A DNA stretch of 64,000 bases, taken from assembly GCA_047967505.1 (NCBI GenBank), contig CM106540.1; one strand, given 5' to 3'. Below, in pieces: positions 10,129 to 21,700 of this stretch (positions are counted from its first letter, which is position 1; every line of letters starts with the position of its first letter). A model generated the notes under the pieces. That model made no database searches and was not told where the DNA came from. It saw nothing but the letters and a program-made list of their open reading frames with translations. The stretch comes from Dipteris shenzhenensis (taxonomy: Eukaryota; Polypodiophyta; Polypodiopsida; Gleicheniales). The position numbers and the translations under genes are program-made.

Positions 10129-11477
10129 TGTAACGTGTGGCCCGTTGACAAGGGACTGAACCTCAGTCTACCCCTCTTTTATCCATACCCTTTGGACTCA
10201 ACACCGGCAACAAGGAGGACATCCTTACCTCTTTTGGATCAAGGGGATGATAACCCTTGACATCCTTGGACCTAACCAAGGGGAGCAGCCCATGGTAAGG
10301 TGAACTCCCAACCTTGGCCTTGAGGGGGCTCAATTCAAATGGGAGGATTTTGAATTGATTGGCCCCCAAGGTAACTGTTGGAGAGAGAAGGTACCAAGGA
10401 GGAAATGAGGCCTTAATGAAGGCGGTTGGACGTTGGAGCCAAGGGGAGAACTCCCTCCAAAATACAAAACTACTCACACACAGGATTCAGTTCAGACCAG
10501 AACACGGTGTGAGACCAGAGCTGGAAGAGAGCATGCAAGAGCTGTGAGCTCCTTTGTAATCCTGAGAGAGAGAGAGTGAGATCTTTCTTCTTCTTTTGAT
10601 CAATGTAATCTGCCCTGTGGCGTTTTGACCACAGGGCCTCCTTCCTTTTGAATGCCGAGAACATTTCTCCCTGAGTGTCTTTTTGGCATCTTGAAATGAA
10701 GGTCGTTGAGAGCTTGATGTCGTATCCCCTCCCCTTCGTCGAGTATGGTGTCTGCAGGTGAAGATCAGGGCTAACCTTCGAGCCAAGGCTTCCCCTTGGC
10801 TTGGAGAAGAAGCCCACGAAAGGGCAGCACGGACGAAAAGTTGTGGAGGGCATGGTGATCGTCGCAGCACTCGCTCAGGAAGTTCCGTCGACGATGTAGA
10901 GAGCAGTGCGGTGTGTGTAGAGGCTCATTCGATCTAGGAACTCGTGGAGGCTTGCGGACCCCTCCAAATATCTCCCCTACCAAACGGCAAGGTACGCGGA
11001 GTCCAGGTCTCAGAGAACGATCTCTCTGAGATCCCGCCGTTCACCGATGGAAGCGGACGGAACTGCAGTTCCGTCGCGCTTCAGCCGGTAAGGCATAGCC
11101 TAGGAGCTTAAGGGCTCCACTCCAGGAGCCCTTTGGTACAACGAAGCGCTCCCTCGACTGGATCACAGAGCCAGACCGGTGATATTAGCAAGGCCTCGGA
11201 TCGCTCACGCCGGTTCGACAGAGACTTAGCACCTTGACGGAAATCTGTCGCCGGAACTCGACGGAGAGCGACGGAAAGGTCGAGAGACGATATCACGATC
11301 GATTGCCGGCATCTTTGTCGACATCCTCGCGTCTGTGGATGCTCTAGGATCTAGAGAAGAAGGGCGACGCCACAGTTCCAGCGTTCGACGTGTGCATGGC
11401 GCCGGGCAGCTCGCCATAGCTCGGAGGTCCAAGTATGCTATATAACTATAGCATGGAGTAATATAGGCAAGTAAGGC

Positions 11478-11555
11478 CACGGCCCCGGTGGCTAGCCGGG
11501 CCGTGATGTATCTCGAGCACTAGCCTACAGGTCGCGGGTTCGATTTCCGGCAGGG
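11478..11555 (+). promoter_or_regulatory. tRNA-like module 1 in 5' LTR
   Basis: An A-box-like TGGCTAGCCGG (11489-11499) is followed about 38 bases later by a B box GGTTCGATTTC (11537-11547). Together these are the internal Pol III promoter elements of tRNA genes and tRNA-derived SINEs. The equivalent in the 3' LTR is at 17683-17760. Confidence 0.55.
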
Positions 11556-11660
11556 GGAGATAGGTCGCGAGCCGACGAGGGGGCCGACCTCCTTTTGCCA
11601 ACCGACCGAGTACATGATATAAGCCATGGGTTCGACTTGGTTACACTAACCGTGACTAGG

Positions 11661-11730
11661 TCCCGTGGTTGGCTCGACGATAAGTGCTTCGTCTACTATC
11701 TCCAAGGTTCCGAGTTCGAGTCTCTGTGCG
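11661..11730 (+). promoter_or_regulatory. tRNA-like module 2 in 5' LTR
   Basis: A-box-like GTTGGCTCGACG (about 11668-11679) is followed by a B-box-like AGTTCGAGTCT (11713-11723). A further isolated B-box-like GGTTCGACTTG is at 11629-11639. It is weaker than modules 1, 3 and 4. The equivalent in the 3' LTR is near 17859-17921. Confidence 0.4.
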
Positions 11731-11811
11731 CAGGGTGCGCGATCTTTTTGGGCATGCCTACGCGCAGGTTCACAGGGTATATAAAAGGAGGTGCGCCTAG
11801 TTACACAATCC

Positions 11812-11882
11812 AGGGGTTGGCTCAGTGGTTGGCGCGACAAGCCATGAGCTGTTGGTTGCGGGTTCGATTCTGCTTGTCGACT
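11812..11882 (+). promoter_or_regulatory. tRNA-like module 3 in 5' LTR (best A and B boxes)
   Basis: TGGCTCAGTGG (11818-11828) matches the canonical A box TGGCNNAGTGG, and GGTTCGATTCT (11861-11871) matches the B box in 10 of 11 positions. The 3' LTR copy (18015-18025 and 18058-18068) has the consensus GGTTCGATTCC. The spacing of 32 bases is typical of tRNA genes. It starts about 30 bp downstream of the LTR TATA box. Confidence 0.6.
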
Positions 11883-11967
11883 GCGGAGAGGAAAGGTTTG
11901 CGTGCGTGGTGAAGCAAGGACACGATATAACCAAGTGGGGGTTTATTGTTACTAATAGCAATGACCC

Positions 11968-12035
11968 GCCCTCTTGGTTAGCCCAATGTAAAGCCCTGCA
12001 CATCGTCCTCCAAGTCCTGCGTTCGAATCCGGTGG
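11968..12035 (+). promoter_or_regulatory. tRNA-like module 4 in 5' LTR
   Basis: A-box-like TGGTTAGCCCA (11975-11985) is followed by CGTTCGAATCC (12020-12030), a good B box. The 3' LTR copy reads CATTCGAATCC at 18217-18227. Confidence 0.5.
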
Positions 12036-12507
12036 GTGGCCTCTCTTTTTGGCGGGGCAGCTAACTTTGGCGACATAGGCAAATCCTTTTGGTGGTTCTG
12101 CTAACTTAGCCCCAGCTAAGTTTAGCTAGTCATAACTAGCCAATTAAGGGGTTTTGGGGAGCTGACTTCACAGGTGTCTTCTCGTACTCGTACCGAGTTT
12201 TCAGAGCAAGCCCCAGGCGTTACTTTTGCTCCACGGCGGTTCAGCAAGTGTTTTGGGAAGAAAAGGCTCTTCAGGACTGTAGCTTCCGGGAGGAGATCTA
12301 TGCTCTTCTTTTGAGCATCTGAAGGAGCCAGGCAGGTTTGTGAAGGTGAAGGACATTCAGTCCAGCAGAGGTTCCAGTCAGCAAGTCAATGGCAACTCCG
12401 AGAGATCAAGTGGGTACTTTGGTGATCCCGGTAGGGGACCAAACCAGGGAGCAAAGGAAAAGGAGAAAAAGTGAAAAAGTTAAAGGGAAACTTTGCCCTC
12501 GTGACAG

Positions 12508-12520
12508 TGGTATCAGAGCT
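12508..12520 (+). promoter_or_regulatory. Gypsy primer-binding site (tRNA-iMet)
   Basis: TGGTATCAGAGCT lies one base after the 5' LTR end. It is the standard plant retrotransposon PBS complementary to the 3' end of initiator tRNA-Met. Confidence 0.92.
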
Positions 12521-12619
12521 GAAGTACTGAACAGAGTCAGTCCCCCCGAAGGTATCAGCTTGATAGGAGTCGACAGTTTTCTCCCACAGGTAGTTCAGCT
12601 CATTTGAAGGTCACATTTC

Positions 12620-14194
12620 ATGGATGATTCAAATGAGATAGTGGGTGTTGAGCCAAGCAATACCAGGAGCAGAACTAAACTCAAATTCTGTGAGCACGAA
12701 GCAAGGCTTGAGGCCATAGAGCATGCTCTAACTGAGCTATAGACTAGCCAGGGGCTGCTACAGCAGCAACTCTCAGAAGCTAAGATAGAGCTTGCCCATG
12801 TGATGAGCAAGCTGATCAAGGATGATGGAGTTGGACCACTTGGGAAGCATCGGATCAAACTCAAGGAGCCCGAACCATACACGGGCACACGGGAGGTCAA
12901 GGTATTAGAGAACTTTATATATGATATGCAGCAATACCTTGCCCTCGCCAAGATCACCGAGCCCCAAGAGCAAGTGCTCCATGCCTCAACCTATTTGGTG
13001 GACGACGCCAAGCTTTGGTGGAGGAATTACAAGGAAGATGAGAGAACCCACCGCACGTGGGATGAGCTCTCACAAAGGCTGAGATTACAGTTTCTGCCCT
13101 CCGACATCGAATGGAAGGCTCGGGATGCCTTGAATAGTCTCAAACACACCGGAACCCTGAGGGACTTCATCAAAGCTCACTCCTCTCTCATGCTACAAAT
13201 CAAGGAGATGAGTGAGGCTGATCGGCTTTACTACTTCATCAAAAGGCTGAGGCCTTGGGCACATGATGAGCTCATGAGAGAGCATGTAAAGACCGTGGTG
13301 GAAGCATACGAGGTAGTGGACCGCCTCACCGATTGGCAAGAGAAGCAGCACGGTGGTGAGAAACAAGGTCAAGCCAAGTCCAAGCCAAGTGGACAAGGGA
13401 TTCCCCCATTCAAAAAGAAGAAGTTCAAGCGGTTTGGCTCTAAGAAGAAGAAGTACCTACCTATGGGAGATGTTCCAGCTGAGTAGGCCAAACCTAAAGC
13501 TACTGCAGCCCAAAAAGGTAAAGGTAAAACATGTACTGTTCAGCCCAAAAGTAGTGTGGGATCAGCCAAAGCTTCATCAAGCCTTTCAGCCCCGAAAGGG
13601 AGTGGCTGTTATATCTGTACTGGAGCCCATTTTGCCAGGGATTGCCCTATGAGACAGTCACTTCAGACTATCCAGGAAACTGAGAATGGACAGCCCACAC
13701 AAACCATGACCCCTCTTCAGCTTCTAGGGGCTATGATTGAAGATCAGGTAGCTTCCGATCTGCTGTTCATTACTGCTACAGTAAATGGATGCCTCGTGAG
13801 GGCTATGGTGGACAGCGGAGCTAGCCATAACTTCATCACCCCCAAGAAGGCTAAAGAGATAGGACTGAAGGCTGAAGTCAGCAAAGGTAAGGTCATGAAG
13901 ACGGTAAATACCCCAGGACAAGCAGTTGTCAAGGTAGCAAAAGGGGTAAGCATCCAAGCAGGAGGCTGCTCTCACAAGGCAGAATTTTCTATAGTAGAGA
14001 TGGATGACTTCGACATGGTATTCGGGCAAACATGGTTGAGAGCCAATAAAGTCCTGATCAACAGCCATGATGAACAGCTAGCTTTCTACAATGAAGGAGG
14101 ATGGGAGGTGGTGAAAGCTTCAAGGCAAAAGGGAGGACCTTTTCCTCAAGTCCTCTCAGCTATGCAGTTGAAAAAGGCAGTAAGAAAAGGATAG
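12620..14194 (+). pseudogene. Gypsy gag-protease region
   Basis: A single frame starts at the ATG at 12620. It contains an N-terminal coiled-coil-like stretch, the retrotransposon gag domain (about 12860-13330, including AKLWWRNYKEDERTH and LRLQFLP), a Lys-rich linker, a zinc knuckle CYICTGAHFARDC (about 13608-13646) and an aspartic protease with MVDSGASHNFI (about 13804-13836). Three TAG codons interrupt this frame: 12740-12742, about 13484-13486 and 14192-14194. Two of these sit where Gln codons would be natural. The region would package RNA and process the polyprotein; it is now inactive. Confidence 0.85.
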
Positions 14195-16340
14195 CAAGCT
14201 TACCTTGTGGTAATCAAAGAGCATGAGGAGAGTTCAGTTTCACCTAAAGGACACATACCAAAGGAGGTGCAGGGTTTACTGGCGGAGTATGCGGACATCC
14301 TACCCGAGAAGCTCCCAAAGGAGCTTCCTCCTAAACGGGAGATTGACCATAGGATAGAGGTATATCCAGGATCAGACCCTCCAGCCAAGGCACTTTACAG
14401 GTTGTCCCAGGAAGAGAACAAAGAGCTGAAGGTGCAGTTGCAGGAATTGCTAGAGGTTGGATTCATCCAGCCCTCCAAATCCCCATACGGAGCACCTGTG
14501 CTCTTTGTGAAGAAGAAGGAAGGGGACCTAAGACTACCGGGCCCTTAACAAAGTCACCATCAAGAACCGGTACCCCCTTCCCAACATGCGGGAGTTGTTC
14601 GAATCTCTAGTACATGCAAGGTACTTTTTAAAGATAGATCTCAGATCAGGGTACCATCAGATCAGAATTGCAGAAGCTGATGTGGAGAAGACCACCATGA
14701 GGACCAAATATGGGTCGTTCGATTGGAAGGTTCTGACCTTCAGGTTAACCAATGCCCCGGCAACCTTCACGACACTCATGAACGGTATTTTCAGGGATCT
14801 TCTAGATGAATGCATTGTCGTTTATTTGTATGATATTCTTATCTACTCCAAGACTCTCAAAGAGCATGTAAGGCATTTAAGAGAGGTGTTTGACAGGCTG
14901 AGAGCAAACAGGCTGTTTCTGAAAGAGAGCAAGTGTGACTTTGCCAAGGAGACCATCCACTTTCTGGGTTTCAAGGTGACCCAAGGTAAACTCATGATGG
15001 ATGAGAGCAAAGTGAAGGCAATAGTAGATTGGCCTACTCCGAAGGGTGTACATGATGTGCAGGCCTTCAATGGGTTAGCCTCATTCTACCGGTCCTTCAT
15101 AGATATGTACAGTGAGATTACAGCCCCCCTCACTAATCTCACCCGCAAGGATACACCATGGAAGTGGGGTCCAAAGCATGAAGGTGCTTTTTAGAAACTG
15201 AAGGAAGCCATGAGCAGCCAGCCCGTCCTAGCTCTTCCAAACTTTGAGAGGCCCTTTGAGGTACAGACAGATGCTTCTGATTTTGCTATAGGAGGAGTAC
15301 TCCTTCAAGATGGGCACCCCATAGCTTTCGAGAGTCGGAAGTTGATTGATAGAGAAACCCATTACCCCACTCATGATAAGGAGATGACAGTAGTAATCCA
15401 TTGTTTGAGAGCTTGGAAGCACTATCTACTAGGCAGTAAATTCACTGTTTTCACAGATAATGTCACAACATCCTACTTTGTGACTCAGCCCAAGCTATCT
15501 CCCAAACAAGCTAGGTGGCAGGATTTTTTGGCGAATTTCGACTTTGACATCAAGTATAAGCCCGGTAAGAAGAATGTAGTAGCGGATTCCCTCTCCCGAG
15601 TTCCCTACTTGGTTGCAGTTCAGATTCTGCAGGGATCTACAGTTTTGGAGGAGATCAAAGCAGGGTATGGAGAGGATGAGTTTGCCAAAAAGCTACTCGG
15701 GACTGATGCAAAGAGGCCACACATAGAGGTACGTGATGGGATCATTTATTTCAAGCAGCGGAGAGTGTATATCCCATGCATAGGAGGCTTGAGAAAGAGG
15801 ATGATCCAGGAGCATCATGAGCCACAGTGGGCAGGCCATCCGGGACAGCAAAAGACTCTTGAGTTACTTTCAAGAAATTTCTGGTGGCCATTGATGGAGA
15901 GAGATATGGATGCATATGTAAGAACATGCCACATTTGTGGGCAAGACAAAGCTGAAAGTATGAAGCCAGCAGGGCTTCTTCAACCACTCAACATTCCAAC
16001 AAATCCATGGGAGAGTGCCTCCATGGACTTCATCACATGTCTACCGAACAGAGCTCTATGTTGAAGGGTGCTCAAGAAGATGATGATCCAAATCGTGAGC
16101 AGAGGAATAGAGGTCCGGCTCTAGTGATGGATCGAGGAGAGGGTGAAGACCTCGAGAGCATCATGGCACACCGTGATAGACCGAATCAGTTCGGGCCTAA
16201 CAGGTTGTACCATTGTCATTGGAAGGGGCAGCCTTCAAGTGAAGACTCATGGAGGACGGAACCTTCTCTATGGCGGTTCGTGGACATCGTGTGTGGCTAC
16301 AATGATTCACACCCCTTTCCAAAGAAGCGAGAGAGCAAGA
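14195..16340 (+). pseudogene. Gypsy reverse transcriptase, RNase H, defective integrase and chromodomain-like end
   Basis: RT starts near 14330 (EIDHRIEVYPGSDPPAKALY) and continues after a small frame-breaking deletion at about 14535 into FLKIDLRSGYHQIRI (about 14626). The catalytic motif reads VYLYDILIYS, with Tyr in place of the first Asp of YxDD (codon 14829-14831). A TAG at 15192-15194 precedes RNase H (QTDASDFAIGG, FTDN, VVADSLSR). The integrase HHCC zinc domain is present (about 15810-15955), but the core stops after SMDFITCLP near 16045. The sequence then jumps to a C-terminal block resembling a chromodomain (NRLYHCHWKG, then SWRTEPSLWRF, about 16195-16285). The integrase DDE core has been deleted. 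Confidence 0.88.
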
Positions 16341-16355
16341 GAATGAGGGGGGGAA
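16332..16355 (+). promoter_or_regulatory. Gypsy polypurine tract
   Basis: A purine run including GAATGAGGGGGGGAA lies directly before the 3' LTR TGTAAC and would prime plus-strand synthesis. Confidence 0.75.
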
Positions 16356-18703
16356 TGTAACGGGTGGCCCGTTGATAAGGGACTGAACCTCAGTCCGCCC
16401 CTCTTTTATCCATACCCTTTGGACTTGACACCGGCAACAAGGAGGACATCCTTACCTCTTTTGGATCAAGGGGATGATAACCCTTAACATCCTTGGACCT
16501 AACCAAGGGGAGCAGCCCATGGTAAGGTGAACTCCCAACCTTGGCCTTGAGGGGGCTCAATTCAAATGGGAGGATTTTGAATTGATTGGCCCCCAAGGTA
16601 ACTGTTGGAGAGAGAAGGTACCAAGGAGGACATGAGGCCTTAATGAAGGTGGCTGGACGTTGGAGCCAAGGGGAGAACTCCCTCCAAAATACAAAACTAC
16701 TCACACACAGGATTCAATTCAGACCCAAACACGGTGTGAGACCAGAGCTAGAAGAGAGCATGCAAGAGTTGTGAGCTCCTTTGTAATCCTGAGAGAGAGA
16801 GTGTGAGATCTTTCTTCTTCTTTTGATCAATGTAATCTGCCCTGTGGCGTTTTGACCACAGGGCCTCCTTCCTTTTGAATGCCAAGAACATTTCTCCCTG
16901 AGTGTCTTTTTGGCATCTTGAAATGAAGGTCGTTGAGAGCTTGATGTCGTATCCCCTCCCCTTCGTCGAGTATGGTGTCTGCAGGTGAAGACCAGGGCTA
17001 ACCTTCGAGAAGAAGCCCACGAAAGGGCAGCATGGACCAAAAGTTGTGGAGGGTGTGGTGATCATCGCAACACTTGCTCAGGAAGTTCCGTCGATGATGC
17101 AGAGAGCAGTGCGGTGTGTGTAGAGGCTCATTCGATCTAGGAACTTGTGGAGGCTTGCGGACCCCTCCGAATATCTCCCCTACCAAATGGTAGGATACGC
17201 GGAGTCCGGGTGTCAGAGAACGATCTCTCTGAGATCCCGCCGTTCACCGACGAAAGCAGACGGAACTGCAGTTCCATCGCGCTTCAGCCGGTAAGGCATA
17301 GCCTAGGAGCTTAAGGGCTCCACTCCCGGAGCCCTTTGGTACAACGAAGCGCTCCCTCGACTGGATCACAGAGCCAGACCGGTGATATTAGCAAGGCCTC
17401 GGATCGCTCGCGCCGACTCGACGGAGACTTAGCGCCTTGATGGAAATCCGTCACCGAAACTCGACGGAGAGCGACGGAAAGGTCGAGAGACGATATCAAG
17501 ATCGATTGCTGGCATCTTTGTCGACATCCTCGCATCTGTGGATGCTCCAGGATCTAGAGAAGAAGGGCGACGCCACGGTTCCAACGTTCGACGTGTGCAT
17601 GGCACCGGGCAGCTCGCCATAGCTCGGAGGTCCAAGTATGCTATATATAACTATAGCGTGGAGTAATATAGGCAAGCAAGGCCACGGCCCCGGTGGCTAG
17701 CCGGGCCGTGATGTATCTCGAGCACTAGCCTACAGGTCGCGGGTTCGATTTTCGGCAGGGGGAGACAGCCGACGAGGGGGCGGACCCCCTTTTGCCAACC
17801 GACCGAGTACATGATATAAGCCACGGGTTCGACTTGGTTACACTAACCGTGACTAGGTCCCGTGGTTGGCTCGACGATAAGTGCTTCGTCTACTATCTCC
17901 AAGGTTCCGAGTTCGAGTCTCTACGCACAGGGTGCGCGATCTTTTTGGGCGTGCCTGCGCGCAGGTTCACAGGGTATATAAAAGGAGGTGCGCCTAGTTA
18001 CACAATCCAGGGGTTGGCTCAGTGGTTGGCACGACGAGCCACAAGCTATTGGTCGCGGGTTCGATTCCGCTTGTCGACTGTGGAGAGGAAAGGTCTGCGT
18101 GCGTGGTGAAGCAAGGACACGATATAACCAAGTGGGGGTCTATTGTTACTAATAGCAATGACCCGCCCTCTTGGTTAGCCCAACGTAAAGCCCTCCACAT
18201 TGTCCTCCAAGTCCTGCATTCGAATCCGGCGGGTGGCCTCTCTTTTTGGCGGGGCAGCTAACTTTGGCAACACAGGCAAATCCTTTTGGCAGTTCTGCTA
18301 ACTTAGCCCCAGCTAAGTTTAGCTAGTCATAACTAGCCAGTTAAGGGGTTTTGGGGAGCTGACTGCACAGGTGTCTTCTTGTACTCGTACCGAGTTTTCG
18401 AATCAAGCCCCAGGCGTTACTTTTGCTGCACGGCGGTTCAGCAAGTGTTTTGGGAAGAAAAGGCTCTTCAGGACTGTAGCTTCCAGGAGGAGATCTATGC
18501 TCTTCTTTTGAGCATCTGAAGGAGCCAAGAAGGTTTGTGAAGGTGAAGGACATTCAGTCCAGCACAGGTTCTAGTCAGCAAGTCAGTGGCAACTCTGAGA
18601 GATCAAGTGGGTACTTTGGTGATCCCGGTAGGGGACCAAACCGGGGAGCAAAGGAAAAGGAGAAAAAGTGAAAAAGTTAAAGGGAAACTTTGCCCTCGTG
18701 AAA
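16356..18703 (+). repeat. Gypsy 3' LTR
   Basis: This 2348-bp partner of the 5' LTR starts TGTAACGGGTGG and ends GTGAAA (the terminal CA appears mutated to AA), followed by the C-run target duplication. It carries the same TATA box (near 17975) and all four tRNA-like modules (A/B boxes at 17694/17742, about 17865/17909, 18015/18058 and about 18172/18217). Short deletions relative to the 5' LTR occur near 17007 and 17767. Confidence 0.9.
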
Positions 18704-18708
18704 CCCCC

Positions 18709-21700
18709 CCCATGTAGAGGAAGTGTCTTGGAAGAGAGCAACCAAAGGGACGCGAGCGAGCTACTCCCATAGATTTGGAGCCTTGGAAGACAATCGATAA
18801 GAGAGGGAAGGCAGTATGTATGATGATTCGAACAGAAGGAAGGAGGGAGGACACACCTCGTGTTGCATCAGCCAAGTACTTTCAATTCTTCCGAGGAGGA
18901 GCTACCCAAGGGAATACATGCAACTTCAAGTGGAGGGGAGGAGGTTCAAAAGGAAGGTGGCGGTCTGCATCGCACCACTAGGGAGGAGCCCATGCATGAG
19001 ACTTACCACCATAAGAGAGCATTGGAGGAGAAGCCAGCTCAAAAGTGCAAGTGAAGAGAAATTCAAGAGGGAGCCCAAGGTCGCAAGAGGCTCGGCATGG
19101 GAGAACATATTTAATTTCTTCTTCTGCGATGCCTACAAGGTGCTTACACATTAATTCCAAGATGATAAAATACAAAGCCAAAGGTCTGGAGGTGATGGTG
19201 ATGAGTTGGAATGTGAGAGGTTGCTATAGCAAGATGAAGCAAAAGGGTTGCATTTCGTTGATCAAAAGGAAGCATCCGGGTATAATTGTGTTCCAGAAGG
19301 TGAAGTGTCGATGTGAGGATGAGTGGTGGTTCACGTTCGAGTAGCTAGGGTATTGCTCCTTCGGCAATTCACCCACGAGAGGGAGAAGCGACAGTCTTGT
19401 GTTAGCTCGTAGTTCGTTGAGGCCTCGTGAGGTAGCCAAAAGTGCTGATGGTGTGTAATAGGCATTGTAGTCTCCCAAGAGGGGTTTGAGTTTCAGGTGA
19501 TGAGCGTGTACACACCTAATGGTGCAGGGGAGAGAATGGCTTGTTGGAGGTCGATAAATGAGCTCGTTGGAGAGGGGAAATGGGTGTTAGGGGGGGACTG
19601 GAATGTCATAGAGAGCCACGTAGATAGGTCCCATGAAGGTGCTTCGCTTATGGGAGATGAAAAGGAGGCGTAGGAGGACCTCTGCATGGATAGAGGGATG
19701 GATCGAAGCGAAGGAGTTGGTTCAAGAGGGCCTTCGTGCTTTTACTTGGTCGAATCGGAAAAGGGGGGATGATTTCAAAGCCAGCAGATTAGATAGATTC
19801 TATTTGATGGAGGAAGGGTGGTGGATGAGGGGCCCCCTGAAGGGGTCATGTGTAGCCTCGGCACTCTCATACCATTCACCAATTGTGTGGCGGTTTTCAA
19901 TTCTTGTCACAGTGGAGAGACTGAAGAACATCCCCTACAAATTTACCAAGAGCCTCCTAGAGTCACAGAGTTTCTGCAAGTGGATCAGGAGATTGTGTAT
20001 TGAGGCAGCTGTGAAAGGGGAAGATCCAAGCGGCACAGTGAGATGAGGCCGTGAGAAGAGTGCTACATATTGCGAAGGACGAGGACTTTAAGGCTCGAGA
20101 TGCTTTGAAAGGGCGGCTTCAAATGGCGGTGGCATCCTTGGAGGCACTGAGAGTCGCCGTGGTCGAAAACCCAAAGGACCAAGTCTTAGTTGCTTTAATG
20201 GTTGATATAGAGCTGGCTGTCTAAGAAGTAGAACTTCGAGAGGCTGATCAAGCTCGGGCCAAGTGCGAGAAAAGGTGGCTAGCCGTGGGGACTGTCCCTC
20301 TTTCTTTCAATCATTGAAGAGAATCCGCCAGTGGGATCTGATTGACCGGGTCCAGAAGGCATAAGAGAGTTTCTCACAGACCTCTGGCATATTGTTGCAG
20401 GTGTTCCAAAAGGAGTTACATGCAATCGTGGGCGAGAAGGTGCTACAAGATGACGATTGGTAGTACAACTTGAATAACTCTCTAGAAGGCCTCGAGCCCA
20501 AAGTTTCCAAGTACCAAAGGGTTCAAGTGGCATGTCAATTTACTCTAAGTGAATTGGGAGAGGAGCTTAATCTGCTAGTAGCAGACAAGAAGGGTTCGGG
20601 CCTCGATGGGTTGATTGCAGAGCTCTTTAAATCCTTTTGGGGGGTTATGGGTCAGGACCTCACTGACATGGCCAATGCAGTGGTTTCTAGTGGCGCCCTC
20701 TTAGAAGACTCAATTCGGGTCTGTGATGAGGCTAATTCCAAAGAGGTAAGACAGACTCCGAATGTTATGAACTTTGCCTTGGCCCTAGATCATGCGAGTG
20801 TGACTGGGCAAAAAGTGATTATGCTAGGCATAGATTTGGATAAGGCCTACGATAGGATCCAATGGGACTTCCTCATTGCGGTGCAGGATCGCTTGGGCTT
20901 CAAGTCTCGATTCATCAAGATGGTCAAATGCCTCTTTGGGAATGCGGATGCCATCCTCTACATCAATGGATGGGCGATTGGGTGCTTCACGCTTAACAGG
21001 TTGGTGAGACAAGGGTGCCCGCTGGCCCCCTTTCTCTTGGCCATTGCGACGGTTCCCCTAATGCATAAGCTCAAAGGAAAAGGTCGAAGGGGAAGGGATT
21101 AGAGGGGTCATGCTCCCCTCCAGTTTACAGTTGTACTCTTAGTTGTTCGTAGATGACATAGTTTGATTCTCGCAAAAACAAGAGAGCAGTATCGAGTCCC
21201 TCCTAGAGGTGGTGGAGACATTTTGCAAGGCTTCGGGGTCTAAATGCAGCTGGGATAAGTGGTTCATCCTATAAAGGACTAATCATGAACCCCCGCCAGA
21301 TTGGGTGTAGAGGCTAGGGATGATTCTCATTCCTCGGGGAGAGGTCATTCATTACCTTGGTGCTCCACTAGGAGTAGGGTATCTCTCCATTAGAAATTTG
21401 ATTGGTTCAAGGTGAAGATCAAGGAGAAGCTGAGGGCCTGGATGGGATAAGTCTGGGATGGAATGCGTGTTGCCTCGTGGTCCAGCACATCCTGGCGGCC
21501 TCAACCACATACATTGCGTCGATCTTCCATTTCAGAAAAACCCACTGGCAAGAGATCGAAGCCCTCTTTAGGAGTTTCGTCTGGAAGGAGGAACCAGGGA
21601 AGCGAAGGATGCACCATGTTTCCTGGGCTCTTCTAAAGGCACCAAAAGTGGAAGGTGGCATCTACCTCCCGGACGCCCAGTGGAAGAACACTGCGCTCAT

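Larger units (their letters stand above)
10129..12506 (+). repeat. Gypsy 5' LTR (TGTAAC...GTGACA)
   Basis: The LTR is 2378 bp, starts TG and ends CA, followed one base later by the PBS. A TATA box (TATATAAAAGG) at 11778-11788 is the best candidate Pol II promoter. The interval 11480-12035 contains four tRNA-like A/B-box modules. Palindromes are present at 11435-11454 (ATGCTATA..TATAGCAT), 12103-12122 (AACTTAGC..GCTAAGTT) and 12125-12140 (GCTAGT..ACTAGC). Confidence 0.9.
10129..18703 (+). mobile_element. Ty3/gypsy LTR retrotransposon (chromovirus type), 8.6 kb
   Basis: Two long LTRs (10129-12506 and 16356-18703) begin TGTAAC and enclose a tRNA-iMet primer-binding site, gag, protease, reverse transcriptase, RNase H, the integrase zinc domain and a chromodomain-like end. 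A purine tract precedes the 3' LTR. The flanking CCCCC on both sides is consistent with a 5-bp target duplication, although the site is a C-run. The element is defective: several TAG codons in gag-pol, a small deletion in RT, a substitution in the RT catalytic motif, and loss of the integrase core. The LTRs differ by scattered substitutions and a few short indels, so insertion is not very recent. Confidence 0.92.

Noticed and set aside
11812-11882. A genuine tRNA gene in the gypsy LTR
   Set aside because: A and B boxes are good, but I could not fold a complete cloverleaf with a paired acceptor stem, and the same sequence sits in both LTRs. It is kept only as a tRNA-like promoter module.
18816-19154. 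A separate host gene between the gypsy element and LINE ORF2
   Set aside because: The position fits the C-terminal tail of LINE ORF1 resumed after the gypsy insertion, and frames are short and inconsistent.
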